Assembly: GCA_001600175.1 (NCBI GenBank)
Contig: BCJC01000002.1
Location: 1,833,111-1,897,110 of the forward strand
Length of the DNA stretch: 64,000 nt
Source of the DNA: Erythrobasidium yunnanense
Taxonomy: Eukaryota > Basidiomycota > Cystobasidiomycetes > Erythrobasidiales > Erythrobasidiaceae
Direction: 5' to 3'
The notes beneath the pieces are model-generated. The model did no database searches. It was not told the origin of the DNA and was given only the letters and a program-made list of their open reading frames with translations. Every line of letters begins with the position of its first letter. The first letter of the stretch is position 1. Positions 24,036 to 34,419 of this stretch are shown one piece after another. The position numbers were made by a program, and so were the translations under genes.

Positions 24036-24770
24036 ACTGGGCTTGAGGTCGAAGCGGGAAAAGGGAGTGTGGTGATGGAGATCAGACAAGTTACGACGAA
24101 GCAGCCCGCTACCTGCGCTGAGCTGCGAACGACGACAAGAAACGACGAGACTTTTGCTGTTGCTGAGTTGGCGAAAAGGTAACCTTGCAGGGTTCTCGAT
24201 AGCCCCTAGGCTGGCCTATGCGTCGTCGATTTGGCTCGCGACAAAAACAGCGAGATGTTGGAGCCAAAGTGTTGCGTTGATGATATGTTGGTGTTGATGT
24301 GATGTTAGATGCTGCTATCGCCTTCGATGTTGTCTGAAATCTTCTGCCTTTTCGGCTCTGCGCGCCCTGACCTGGAATGCTCCTCCTGCGTGCCAGCAGG
24401 TTACGCGCTCGAAAATAAGGTCAAAAAGGTTTGTTCAAGTCAACACCTCAGAGACGAGATGTAGGATGCGAGATACATAGACAACACACACAACACACTC
24501 AGAGACCTGCGCAATCCAGAGGTGGCGCCGCTTCTCGTCCGCAAATGGCAAGGAACGACCTCACCAGCCCCAAGGTCGATAATTGGTCCTGCTTTGTTTG
24601 TACAAGACATTCTAATAGTGCCTGTTGATGATGCACAACATGAATTATTGGCTATATCGCATCTAAAGTGTCTAAAAGTTGTGAAAGACAGGTGAAAGCC
24701 ATCCTTCGGCCAGAAGCTTCCTATGCTGCCTCGTCTGTCACACGATGTACATTACCTACTGCATCTACGT
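24036..24770. other. Spacer with T/G-rich and CA-rich stretches
   Basis: This 735-bp stretch lies between two minus-strand genes. It should carry the promoter of the coiled-coil gene and the 3' UTR of MTD1. A GTTG/GATG-rich stretch at about 24250-24310 and a short CACAACACAC stretch at about 24480-24500 stand out as simple sequence. No gene is supported. Confidence 0.45.
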
Positions 24771-26511
24771 TTACTTCTCAAGAGCATCTGACGAAGTGCC
24801 AGTCGACTGGACCAGCGAAGGCTGCTCTTCAAGGATCTTCTGGTATTCGACCAGACGAAGGAGATTCCTTTGGAGCATAGCAATTGTCGTCTTGCCAATA
24901 GCAGGCATGTATATGCTTGCCTATATAGTATTGTCAGCGCGGTATTCCATGAAAGGCAAAGCTCTCTTACCTTCTCCTTGATGTCGCTCTCAAAGTTCTT
25001 CTCGCTCGAAAAGTTGACAGCTACTACTCCATCTCGCAGATGCTTAGTAGCGACTTTGTAGTCTTGACTCGGCACGCCCGTAATGACACAGTCTGAAGCA
25101 GCCAGGCATTCTTCAAGACTAAGCTTCGATGTACGGACGACATGCTGGGGCAAGAAGGGTGTATTGTTGCTCTTAGAAGCTCGTGGACGGCGAGTGAACT
25201 CTTGAATGTTGTCAACGTCGACGCTAAAGACGCGTGCGCCATCGTTGGCTAGAAGAGCGGCTAACGGCCGTCCTACCACTTCCGAGCTTTTGTTGAAATC
25301 AGCCTGAGAAGTCTCAAAGAAGTATGTGAACATCACCTACCGATTTATGACGGTAATCACGCGCCCGTACGCTCGTTGCCCGTATGGCAGTATTTTGTTA
25401 TATACGCCAAGGTATTCCAGCGTTTTCACGATAGCCAGTGGCGTGCAAGGTAGAATGGCTGAAGGGGAGATTCGTACGTGCTTCAGCCAGGCAGACCCGC
25501 GAGAAAACAGTAAAATGCCGAACATACACTTAACGAGCGGTCCTTCTTCTGCTGATTCTCCTGTCACTCTCTTCGCGCTTCGCTTCGCGCTATGTGCGAA
25601 GGATAACGAAAGTGTTCTCGGATCGATCTCACGGATGTTGTGATACAGATTGAACTGAAAGAGATTGGTCGTCAATGCTGGTACGGAACAGGGGAGAGGA
25701 GGAGGGACTTACGAGGTAGCTGAAGTTGAGTCCTATATACGTGTCCCTCTTTCGTCAGTATTGCGTCTACGCGCTAGCTAGCCATAAGTTACCTTCTACA
25801 TCCTTCTCCCGAGCGACCACTTGTTGCAGGTACTATGGTAAGATTCCATGAGCTCAACGTGTGCATATTCAAGGGACTACTTACAGAATCCTGCCGTCCT
25901 CCAGCTCCTGTTGGGTAATACACCTGAGGTTCGACCATGTCTTGTCAGCTCAGTGTTTCGGATTACAGTAATATGTCAGGCGCACCATGATGCCATTGAC
26001 AGCACTATACACGCAAACATCTTCAGCTATAGCTTGTCTAAGTGAATTGCATTTCGTACGGGTCACTGTTTGCTTCCAAGATAGCAGTTTCCAGATCAGC
26101 AGCTCCGATTTCGAGTCCACTCTGTTCGACATTATCTGCATCTTCATTGTCTTTCTTGACATCTTCCTGGATATCTTGCTCTTCTCGCGGCGGTTCGATG
26201 AATCTCAACTCGAATTCGATACCGACAGATTGGCAAGCTTTGTCCGTCCAAGAAGCATAGGTCGCACTAGGAGAGTCTTTACTTCCCACGAGGAATCCTA
26301 CGAGCTTAGGCGGCCGCGATGTGGATGCAGAGGAGGATGAAGACGTCTCAGATTTCGAAAGGATGGCATTCTTGATTTCTTGGCTGAAGCCTGAAGCAAC
26401 TTCGCTCGCATTGACAACTCGACATAACGAGCTGTGGCCACTCTTCGTAGATGTACTACTCGACATGTTCCTCGAGAGAACCTGCAGAAACCGGTGTCGC
26501 ATGGATGACAA
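24771..26511 (-). CDS. MTD1: NAD-dependent methylenetetrahydrofolate dehydrogenase
   Basis: Nine exons (26511-26060, 26004-25986, 25923-25885, 25832-25793, 25732-25713, 25654-25528, 25458-25341, 25286-24971, 24920-24771) join in frame to give 426 residues. The enzyme oxidises 5,10-methylene-THF to methenyl-THF with NAD+, feeding one-carbon units to purine synthesis. Family blocks seen in order are KLVGFLVG, AVNGIM, KDVEGLNFSYL, KSILPCTPLAIVK, INRSEVVGRPLAALLANDGARV (dinucleotide-binding region), DCVITGVPS, VAVNFSSEKNF and IGKTTIAML. It is about 100 residues longer than yeast Mtd1. The additions are an N-terminal Arg/Ser-rich stretch (MSSMRHRFLQVLSRN) resembling a mitochondrial presequence, with a second ATG at codon 16; an acidic insert of about 28 residues before LETAILEAN; and a basic insert before the KSILPCTP block. 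Exons of 19 and 20 nt make the gene hard for automatic callers. Confidence 0.92.
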
Positions 26512-26859
26512 GTCGCAGCTGGCGACATAACCTGGCTTGAAAGGCTAGACAGCTCCTGCAGGAATGAGGCTTGTCTAGTTGGACATCTTGGACATGCTGT
26601 TCGTCGCTCTCTGCCTGCCCAGTCGTCTATGGCGGCCCTTCTCCGTTGAAGATGCCATGAAGATCTACCTGCTACGAGCTCGCAACAGGGCCTGCACTAT
26701 AGCGTGCTACGCGCGCATCACCTGGGATCTTGAGAGTAACCTATCGCGTACATACATGGTCTTGTATTTATGCTACTGAGCGATGCCTATCCGAAGGCAC
26801 ATGCTGGTATTCTGTAATCCATGATACCCCCACTTCTACCAGACTGTCCGTGTACAACA
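26512..26859. other. Spacer: MTD1 promoter
   Basis: Both flanking genes are on the minus strand, so this 348-bp stretch should hold the MTD1 promoter and the 3' end of the small gene upstream. No supported gene lies here. Confidence 0.4.
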
Positions 26860-27429
26860 TCATTTCTTGCCCTCCTTCCCCTCCGCAGAAGACTCCTCTT
26901 TCGGGTTAAGCAGATTCAGTTCTCGAGCTCTTCGAAGGTATATCCTTTCCCTTTCCGTCAGTTCTGCAGTATTCTTCGTTGCTAACTTCTTCAGATGCTC
27001 CAACGTCTGGCAGGGGGGGCGGAGTGCTCAGCTGAAGCAGATGCATAATTGAAGCCGGTGTCGATGACCGACTTACTGGATCTGGCAGCTCTTCGCGCAT
27101 CTTGACAAAGTACCCTTTCGGGAACGAGGATGCTGTCAACTGTCGCTCATCCTGCTCAAGCATCTATTCAGGATTCGCATCGATAACCTTTGGCCAACAG
27201 GGAAACTGACCTGGTTCGGCCGAGCGTTATCGATTGATGTGATGTCCCTCTGCTGATCTAAAGCGATTGGAAAGCCGTTGGTTCGGAAGCCAAAGTACTG
27301 TGTGCCCAGTAGTGCAGCCCCTCCGACCTGCCCATCTGCGTGTCAGACTTCTGCAAGAAGGCTCACTTAAGCGCTGAGCAATACTGACAGATGCGGCCGC
27401 AGCTGTAGCCAGAGGGCTGAGCGAACCAT
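26860..27429 (-). CDS. Small probable mitochondrial membrane protein, unknown
   Basis: Four exons (27429-27385, 27327-27211, 27163-27077, 27006-26860) encode 131 residues. The start MVRSALWLQLRPHLS is Arg-containing and amphipathic, like a mitochondrial presequence or inner-membrane signal. It is followed by VGGAALLGTQYFGF, a short membrane-like segment. The rest is charged: LEQDERQLTASSFPKGYFVK, then a Lys/Glu/Arg-rich helix (TLEHLKKLATK, ELTERERIYLRRAREL) and a Lys-rich tail. Size and layout (short N-terminal anchor, charged soluble tail) fit small respiratory-chain assembly factors, but I recognise no family. Exon 1 could instead end 18 nt later with a different acceptor; the chosen pair keeps an ATG in frame. 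All four exons are in phase. Confidence 0.65.
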
Positions 27430-28070
27430 ATAATGTGCTGTTTCAGCCGAAGGAAGCCTAGAAGAGGTTGGAAAGCGCTTCACTGCAACTTCACGAAAGT
27501 AGCTGTCACGTGTTCATCGAAATTTCAGTATCACTGCTATTGTTGTTAAGGCGTAAAGACCGACCCATGGGTAGAGCCATAGAGAGGAAGGGAGAACCGC
27601 AAAATGGCAGACAAAGACAAGAGGGCTATCGGGCTCATATCCAGCGATATATGTCTTATGTTGCAATTTATTACTCGTACGGCAGACCCTCTGACTTCCC
27701 TGCTCCGGTTACAAACGATGCGCGGTCTGCCCCCAAAGAGGTCTCGTGACCACGATGCACGCGACTTGATAGGGAAGAAGTCGGAGTTGCTTGGTGCCTG
27801 GTAGATCTTAGCATTTTGATCTTCAAAGTACTTGTACGCGTAGAAATTGCTTTAGAGCGATATTCCGCGACTTGACACACTGCAGAAGCAGGCCAAATCT
27901 CCTAGCTCATCGTTAGATCGCGCTCGCAACCAGAAAGCGCCTCGTTCGCTGCACATTCGCAAGCTGAAGGCTCTTCTGCCTGGTTGCTGTGTCTGCTTGC
28001 GATATTACCCCTATATTTCATCGCATGACATATTTCTCAGGCACGCAGATCCCGGTTGGCATCGTCCTGA
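27430..28070. promoter_or_regulatory. Divergent intergenic region
   Basis: This 641-bp stretch separates the divergent start codons of the small probable mitochondrial gene and the Nudix gene, and so should carry both promoters. Short frames at 27468-27749 and 27604-27804 (+) overlap each other and show no family features. No motif can be named with confidence. Confidence 0.4.
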
Positions 28071-29029
28071 ATGCTGAAAAGTGTCGCTCGACTAGAAGGG
28101 ATCACAAGAGCATTCAGTGGTACCGCAAGAATGACATTCGCAAAGCCGGCAGACTCACTCAAAAGCGCAAAGATCCTAGGCAAGGAAGAGCTTAAAGACG
28201 CTAAATGGGTCCACTTGGAAGGTATCAAGTGGCAGAAGCCTGATGGGACAGAGGTAGCTTCGTGTGCTTAAACCGGCAGCTGTTACTGACGCTGAACCTG
28301 CAGAAAAGTGCGTACTGACTAAGAAGATCGGCTGACACGTAGTTCGAGCTGATGAAGACACAGTATGGGAATGCGCGTCCCGCAAGACACGAGGATCAGC
28401 TGGTGTAGACGCCGTTGCGATGCTAGCCCTTATTTCCCATCCTTCTAGTCCGTTTAATGTCATCGTCCCCTCCTTCCGTCTACTAATGCTTCTTGTCAAG
28501 AACCCTTATCTACCGTCATCGTCCTGCAATTCAGACCACCAGTCAATGCCATATGCGTCGAGCTGCCAGCTGGCCTGGTTGATAAGGACGAAAAGCCCGC
28601 TGAAGCTGGCGAACGCGAGCTGTACGAAGAGACCGGCTACAAGGGCAAAACAGAAGAGGTCTCTCCGGTCATCGTGTCTGATCCAGGTAACGCTTATGTC
28701 CCTACACGATCATGCTCGGCTGATTTAGAGTCATTCAGGCATGACATCCGCCAATATGTGTCTGACCACCGTGAAAGTGGAGCTAGAAGAGGGCGACGAG
28801 CTGAAAGAGCCAGAACAACACCTTGACGAGGGCGAATTCATCGAGAAGCGTATTGTCGCACTAAAGGATCTTTACCAGACGCTTCTAGGTAGATCGACCA
28901 GACTTGACCATGTCTCCAGCTGATCCTGGCATAACAGATTACGACAAGATGGGCTACACCGTCGATGCCCGTCTAATGCACATAGCGTGGGGAATGGAGA
29001 TTTCTAAACGGTATGGCGGTCAATTCTAG
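28071..29029 (+). CDS. Nudix hydrolase, ADP-ribose/ADP-sugar pyrophosphatase (NUDT5/Ysa1 type)
   Basis: The best model has six exons: 28071-28253, a 4-nt exon 28304-28307, 28343-28447, 28501-28686, 28739-28888 and 28938-29029, giving 239 residues. The enzyme should split ADP-ribose and related ADP-sugars to AMP and sugar phosphate. Family features are KWVHLEGIKWQKPDG, VWECASRKTRG, VIVLQFRPP, the Nudix box (GLVDKDEKPAEAG, then ERELYEETGYKG with its catalytic Glu residues), SDPGMTSANM and GYTVDARLMHIAWGM, each matching NUDT5/Ysa1 blocks. The N-terminus (MLKSVARLEGITRAFSGTARM) looks like a mitochondrial presequence, as proposed for yeast Ysa1. The microexon is the only way I found to keep both KPDGTE and the downstream frame. 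Skipping it needs a donor inside conserved sequence. The gene converges on URA4, with 44 bp between stop codons. Confidence 0.87.
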
Positions 29030-29073
29030 GGTTGTCGTCTCTGCTGTCTACTTCAAATGTCACGCAATGAGGC

Positions 29074-30315
29074 CTACTCATTGACGATAGTCCAGCCTAT
29101 CTGCTTGCCAGCATAGAAGGGCCGTACGTATTCTTGCTCGCCATCTTCGCCCACAAAGCTATATCCAGGCGAGATTGGCCTCGGTTGACGCTCTAGCACA
29201 ATACTCTTTTCTGACTGTCCAATCGGCTCCTTGTAGAAGGCCCTACCATACGTAGATGCAAAACCCTCCAGCCTCTCCAGCGGAACAACGGTTCCCAAGT
29301 CCTTGTCCTCGAAAATGTCTGCAAGCAGAGGTACCAGCTCGGAGCTGGAGTATATACCGGCTGCACAGCTCGGGCATTCCGAGTTACTAGATGCTTTCGC
29401 ATTGGAAGAGAGCTGAGCGTGGACGTGAGCATGTGCACTAGGAAGCTTCTTGCGTAGGGAATGAGGTGCAGAATCGCTTCCCAGGAAGAATTGGGGGTGC
29501 CCTTCGGCTACGACTTTTCGGAGCGCTTCTCGATCTGATGCTAGCTTTGCGACTGGCTTGCAGAAGTTCAAGGGTTGTCCCGCCCATGCATCTACTGTCA
29601 AAGCCAGGTGATGCGGAGTGATGGTGCAGCCAACGGTAGGCCCGCATTGCTTTACAGCAGATACAGCTGCAGCAGAAGTTGCGTGTTCTAGTACAATACG
29701 CAGTTTGGGGAATTGGGCGTGGAGTTTATGAAGATTAGGTAAAAAGCTGGCTTCAGCATTCAGGACGCTGATATCCTGCGAAGACGATAATGAGTCCTTA
29801 ACGACAATACGAGTGGAATGAATACCCACATCCGGCGCCGAGCTGGGGACTTCGCCATGAAGATTCAAGACGAGCCCAAGCTTCTCCATCTCGCCAAATA
29901 CTTCATAGTAGAGCTCGTAGCTTTCGACGCCAGCGCCGCTGTTTGTGGTGACTCCTCTAGGATAGCTCTTGACGCCTTTTACGCCAGCAGCATGCGCCTT
30001 TCTCACTTCTTCGACCGTCAATTCCGGGCTCAGGAAGAGCGTGACGAGAAAGCGGGTTTCTGGACATAACCGCTCGAGATGTTCACGATACTGGACTGCT
30101 GCACCTGTCGTAGTAAGAGGAGGGACAAGATTCGGCATCACATACGCCAGCGAGATCCCGCCAGCTGCAACATGCGGAGTAACGAGCTCGCACAGGTTTC
30201 CCTGGCGAAGATGGACATCTGCAGGAAGACGATACCCTCAGTCTGTGCATATCGAGTTTCTCCTGAAGAACTTACGAAAGTCTGCCGGAGCTGCGATTGT
30301 TAACCGTTCTGCCAT
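29074..30315 (-). CDS. URA4: Dihydroorotase
   Basis: Two exons, 30315-30276 and 30218-29074, joined across a 57-nt intron (GTAAGT donor, CTGCAG acceptor), encode 394 residues. The enzyme closes carbamoyl-aspartate to dihydroorotate in pyrimidine synthesis, in the cytosol. Metal-site residues of the class II amidohydrolase fold are all present: HVHLRQG at residues 14-20, GVKGVKSYP with the Lys that is carbamylated in the family (about residue 97), NLHGEV, LEHATS, TITPHHL and LGSDSAPH with the catalytic Asp. Length matches yeast Ura4 (364) plus a modest insert, the Ala/His/Ser-rich loop after KKLPSAHAHVH. The intron splits the first metal-binding motif. It is divergent from the disordered-protein gene at 30538. 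Confidence 0.93.
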
Positions 30316-30537
30316 CGTTGGAAAAGCAAGATGCATAGCTAGTTCAGAGACATCCGCCAGAATACAATGTACTTTCGTCCTGTAAGACCCTACCAGAGTC
30401 TCCCTTAATGCTCACGTCCTACACACGGCACAGCCTGCCACGACAAGCTGCTCACATCTGACCTAGCGGCATTGACTCCACTCTCATCAGGGCAAGTGAC
30501 GCATCTCAACATACAATCTAGCTAGCGCACGCTCGTC
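30316..30537. promoter_or_regulatory. Divergent promoter region between URA4 and the disordered-protein gene
   Basis: This 222-bp stretch separates divergent start codons and so should hold both promoters. No consensus site can be named with confidence. Confidence 0.35.
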
Positions 30538-32449
30538 ATGCCTAGGCGTTACTACAGATACGATTCGTCGTCCGTGTCGGCTGATAGTTACCGAATTGCA
30601 GTGCGTACCTCACCTCTAGCGTCGTCCACCAGCGACATCGCTAACGTCATCCTCCCTGCAGCCCCCGCTTCCGTATGGCCGACGTAGCAAAGTCCATCAT
30701 ACCAAGACCGAGACTCGCGTAGATCGACCTAAAAGGCGTGATGATATCTCCGCAGACAGCGTCCGGATAGCTGTGAGTAGGAGAGACGTTGCGCTACATC
30801 GATGTAGCCTCACTGACGCAGCCCTGCCCAGCCGAAAGTGAAGCCATGGAGGTCACGCAGAGATCATAATCGAGGTCACCGCTCAAAGCAGGGCGAGGAG
30901 CTGCCGCGTGCACATTCCAAGCCAAAGACAAAGAAGAAATCTAAGCATAGCAGGCACAAGCGTCCAGCTGACAGCGAAAGTAGCGAGTATGAGCCTCCTG
31001 CTGATATCAAGCAAAACCCGTTCTTTAAGGACATCTGGGAGGAACCCAAACCTCCGAAAGTACGAAAGCCTCCTCAACCGAATGTCGAGCCTATTCCGCC
31101 TCCACCCAAGACCACCAAGGCGACAATTAATCAGCCTAAGAACAATAACAAGAAAATCGCTGGTCAAACCGCCACAACGAAGCCTACGGCCAAGCCACCA
31201 CCACCAGGCCCGCTTAATTCAGGCATTCCGGGACTGCATGGACAGACGATGCAGCCACAACCTTTTTATGGCCAAGCGCCGCCTCCGCCTGGTCATCAAC
31301 CTCCTCCCCCAGCCCCTAATGGCGGCCACTATAACACAAAAATCGTTGCGCCACACCAGCAACAGCCTATGCACAATACTACCTATCCTGCGCCTTCGTA
31401 CAATGTTGCACCTCCCCGCTTGACCCTTGATCAGAAACTGGCGCAACAGCGTGCGCGCTACGAAAGGCTTTACAAACAATATGATCCAACGGCACAATAC
31501 CTTGTATCCGGACCACCTCAAGGACCCGGACAGCCACTTCGGCAACTCCCTCTACCATCTCAGTATCAATCCAATGTCAACCCGTACGAAGTAAGAGAGG
31601 CTCCGGTCAATTTTTACGAAGCACAAGAGGCTGAAAAAGCTCGCGCAAGGAAGGGAGAAGAAGCACAACGCAAGCTGGCCGCCGTCACGGCCAAGCACAA
31701 GGAGGCAACAGAAAGGGTGGCTGCATTGAAGGCGAAAGGACCAGATTATTCCAAGGATCATTCATCTAGCAAGCAGAAAGATGAGGCACCGACCAGATCA
31801 AACGAAGATTACATCGCTAAACTCGAAAGAGGGCATCGCGAGGCGGTCGCGGAAGCTGAGAGGGCCGGAGTAAAATTCCCAAAGCATGTGTCCATCAACG
31901 ACGAGCGAACTTTCCACGAGCCCGTCGAATACTCTACTTCGGACACGGGACTCAGTGACAACCCCAGCCCACAGCGAGGCCATGCTGAACGAGAGCGAGG
32001 CCGCAGGGAGTCTGCTAGACAAGACCACCATTATGGTCGACAATCTCCAAGAGAATATGAAGGGGGAAGCCTTTCACATCACAGGAGTCACTCTACCGGT
32101 GCTAGGAGACATGAGCGGGACGGTCGTTCGCACGGCGGGAGTCGCTCCCATCATGCAAGAGAGTCTGAAGAGAGGTACAACCGGCATCGCAGGAGCTCGT
32201 CCCACGATCCTGGCAATTCTCACCCTCGGAATGTCAGACCTCGAACTCCTCGACGGGGAGTTCACCAAAGGCCACATATGCGGGACCAACTCTGACGCGG
32301 AGGAGCGCAGCCGAGAACGCCATTGGCAATTGGGACAACAAGAGCGCCGTGATCGATGGCTCAGGGATAACGACCCCAATTACCCTATCGATCCTGAAGA
32401 GCTGAGGATCTACCGTCTACACAATGGTATAGAATATGGCGGATACTAA
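30538..32449 (+). CDS. Arg/His/Pro-rich disordered protein, first of a tandem family
   Basis: The best model has four exons (30538-30600, 30662-30772, 30832-32232, 32306-32449) and 572 residues. Two small leading exons each end in the same short signature, SADSYRIA and SADSVRIA, after a Tyr/Arg/Lys-rich start, as if one exon had been copied. The main exon has Lys/Arg blocks, an acidic SESSEYEPPAD patch, a Pro/Gln/Asn-rich region (PPPPG, HQQQPMHNT), a helical stretch rich in Glu/Ala/Lys (EAEKARARKGEEAQ) and a His/Arg/Ser tail. A frame change near 32233-32305, modelled as an intron with a weak acceptor, leads to a more ordered end (DNDPNYPIDPEELRIYRLHN). No known domain. Neighbours at 32729 and 34420 are of the same type. 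The last junction is the least sure. Confidence 0.6.
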
Positions 32450-32728
32450 GACCATAGAGTGGACCGAGGGCCTTCCGTATGTCCCGCACTGACTCGATAG
32501 CCGCTGAGATAGTGCTCCCATGGAGTATCCTGACTTGGCCGCCAATCTGGGAGGACATGCTCCAAGGGATTGCTGCTTTGTGTATACACTTTGAATACAC
32601 GAAAATCGCAAAGCAAGTGGTGTCGAACATTGACACAGCCTCTATCGAAATGTCTATGACCGACAACTCGTCGAAAGCTTCCTCTACACTACAGGCTGCT
32701 TGCAAGGAGTCCGAAAGGCACTGATACA

Positions 32729-33951
32729 ATGCCGACGAGCAAGCGTAGTCGAAATCAGTCCAAGGCCTCAAGATCCGCCAGCGCCTTTGACAGCAATGAC
32801 TGGTGGTCCGGAGAGAAAAGCTTGCCATCGAAAGGATCGAAGAGTAAGGCCAAGTTGAAGTCCAGCCGCGAGAAGCCTAGAAATCGTCACAGGGAAGAGG
32901 ATAATGAAGAGAACCCTGACAATGACGATAGGACCGAAGTCTCCTCGAAAAGTTCTCCGCCCCATGAGCGACTGGAATGGGGCGACCGCCGAATACACGG
33001 TTCAGTCTACACCGAACAGCCGCGCAGACACAAAGACTTGGATTACGACCGCCTAAGCCAGTCAGAGACCACTTCACGGCCGGTCAAGCGAAAAGATTGT
33101 CCACGCAAAGCGCGCAAAGCTCGAGGTCCATCACGCCCTAGGAGAGTCAAGTCGGATAGTAGCGACGCTGCTTCAGATTCCCCAACTCTTGCATCGAGCA
33201 TACAGTACACTTACAAGCGGAAGCGCCATAAGTCTCGATCGAAACCGAGATCCCCGCCATATGCCACAGTCATAGAGGAAAACATTGAATATGTGCGAGC
33301 CGACAGCTCCTCGTCTAGTTCCGCCTCGGCATACAGGCCTCGGCGCAGAAAGTCATACTACCGCAGCGCCTCGGCAGCAGAGGCAAGGAAGCAGGAACAG
33401 ACACAGCGACATCGCTCCAAACCCCCTCAGCGACATCATACAGAGCACTATGTTCCTGGCAGGCCGGTGTATGTATACCGCCGCGACGCGCCAGACTGGG
33501 AGGCTGCGAAAGTTTGGACGTCAAGCAAAGCTAGCGCTCGTATCGTGTCAGGCTCACATGGCCATTCACGCTTTGTAAGGCCTGCACAAGGAGCCCATCG
33601 TATCAAGAGAACTTACGAGCCGCGGCGGCACGCATCAGACTATATAATACTAGATTCGCGTAAGCCCAGAGCCAGCTTTGACCGCATATATCCTACTGTG
33701 AGAGGCATCATTTTGGTGCAGTAGTCTCACTGACCTGAAAACCTCCTACCCAGACACCAAAGGCATACGTTCACGAACACGATGGAAACTCCGTCAAAAC
33801 AGTCCCCGACAGAGAACATGCAATACGACCACACCGCATGCAACGTAAAGAATCTTCGGACGCTAGTGAACCAGCCTCTCGTAAATCATCGTTGAGTGCA
33901 GCAAGGACAGCCAGTCTCTTTGCAGCAATGCGAAGACAGCGAGCCAAATAG
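32729..33951 (+). CDS. Arg/Ser/Lys-rich disordered protein, second of the tandem family
   Basis: Two exons, 32729-33697 and 33754-33951, with a 56-nt intron (GTGAGA donor, CTGAC branch, CCCAG acceptor), encode 388 residues. The N-terminal part alternates Ser/Lys blocks with acidic EEDNEENPDNDD. The middle has RPRR, KRKRHKSRSK and RPRRRKSYYRS basic blocks set beside SSSSSA runs. A few Tyr/Trp-containing stretches such as YVPGRPVYVYRRDAPDWEA look more ordered. The second exon starts TPKAYVHEHDGNSVKTV, which aligns with YYDDEGSTIVR and YEDEHGTIVR in the next gene, and ends in an Ala/Arg helix. No known domain is visible. The gene lies head-to-tail between two genes of like composition, which suggests local duplication followed by fast change. 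Confidence 0.62.
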
Positions 33952-34419
33952 CCTTCTTGTCCCATTGATGAACCTCAGCGGTGCTTTCGTGACCACCTCC
34001 GGCACACCTCGAGCTTCTCAATCATCTCCGCCTGCTCTGACACTAACCGCCTGGTCAAGACCATCACCATGCAGAAGCCTAAACACAGTTTCTGTACCTC
34101 AGCTCTCAAACAGTATTCATTCGATATGACAACAGTATTCGTTCGATGTGCCAAAGATCCTCAGACAATTCCCGAGTACCTAGAAGCTGATTCATGACAT
34201 TTCGTGAATCTGGATGGCTTAGAGAGCATGACTTTGCTTCAACAGCGAAGAAGCATGACGAGGCCAAGATCTGAACAGCACCGCCTTGGATAGTTGACCA
34301 TAAGCGCAGCCTCGCTCCTCCACCTTATCGGTAGCTGACAGCAGGCCTTCAGGCTCTGCGCTTCAGACAACCGCACCGTAAGAGCGACAACCGTGTTGCA
34401 GATACGCTCCTACCGCAGC
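33952..34419. other. Spacer inside the disordered-protein cluster
   Basis: This 468-bp stretch lies between the second and third genes of the cluster. It holds a 22-bp direct repeat at 34109-34152 and a short Ser/Pro-rich frame (33896-34129) overlapping the previous gene, which could be a decayed exon of the family. The right end should carry the promoter of the third gene. Confidence 0.4.
34109..34152. repeat. Imperfect 22-bp direct repeat, two copies
   Basis: Two adjacent copies, each starting AACAGTATTC and continuing TTCGAT, differ at a few bases. They lie in the spacer within the disordered-protein cluster. This could be slippage or a paired binding site. Confidence 0.6.

Noticed and set aside
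27468-27804. Two overlapping plus-strand frames before the Nudix gene
   Set aside because: No motif or conserved-looking stretch. They sit in a region needed as a two-way promoter.
32450-32728. Frame 32479-32724 (+) as a gene between the first two cluster genes
   Set aside because: Only 81 codons, ends at the next start codon, has no cluster-like composition; more likely UTR and promoter.
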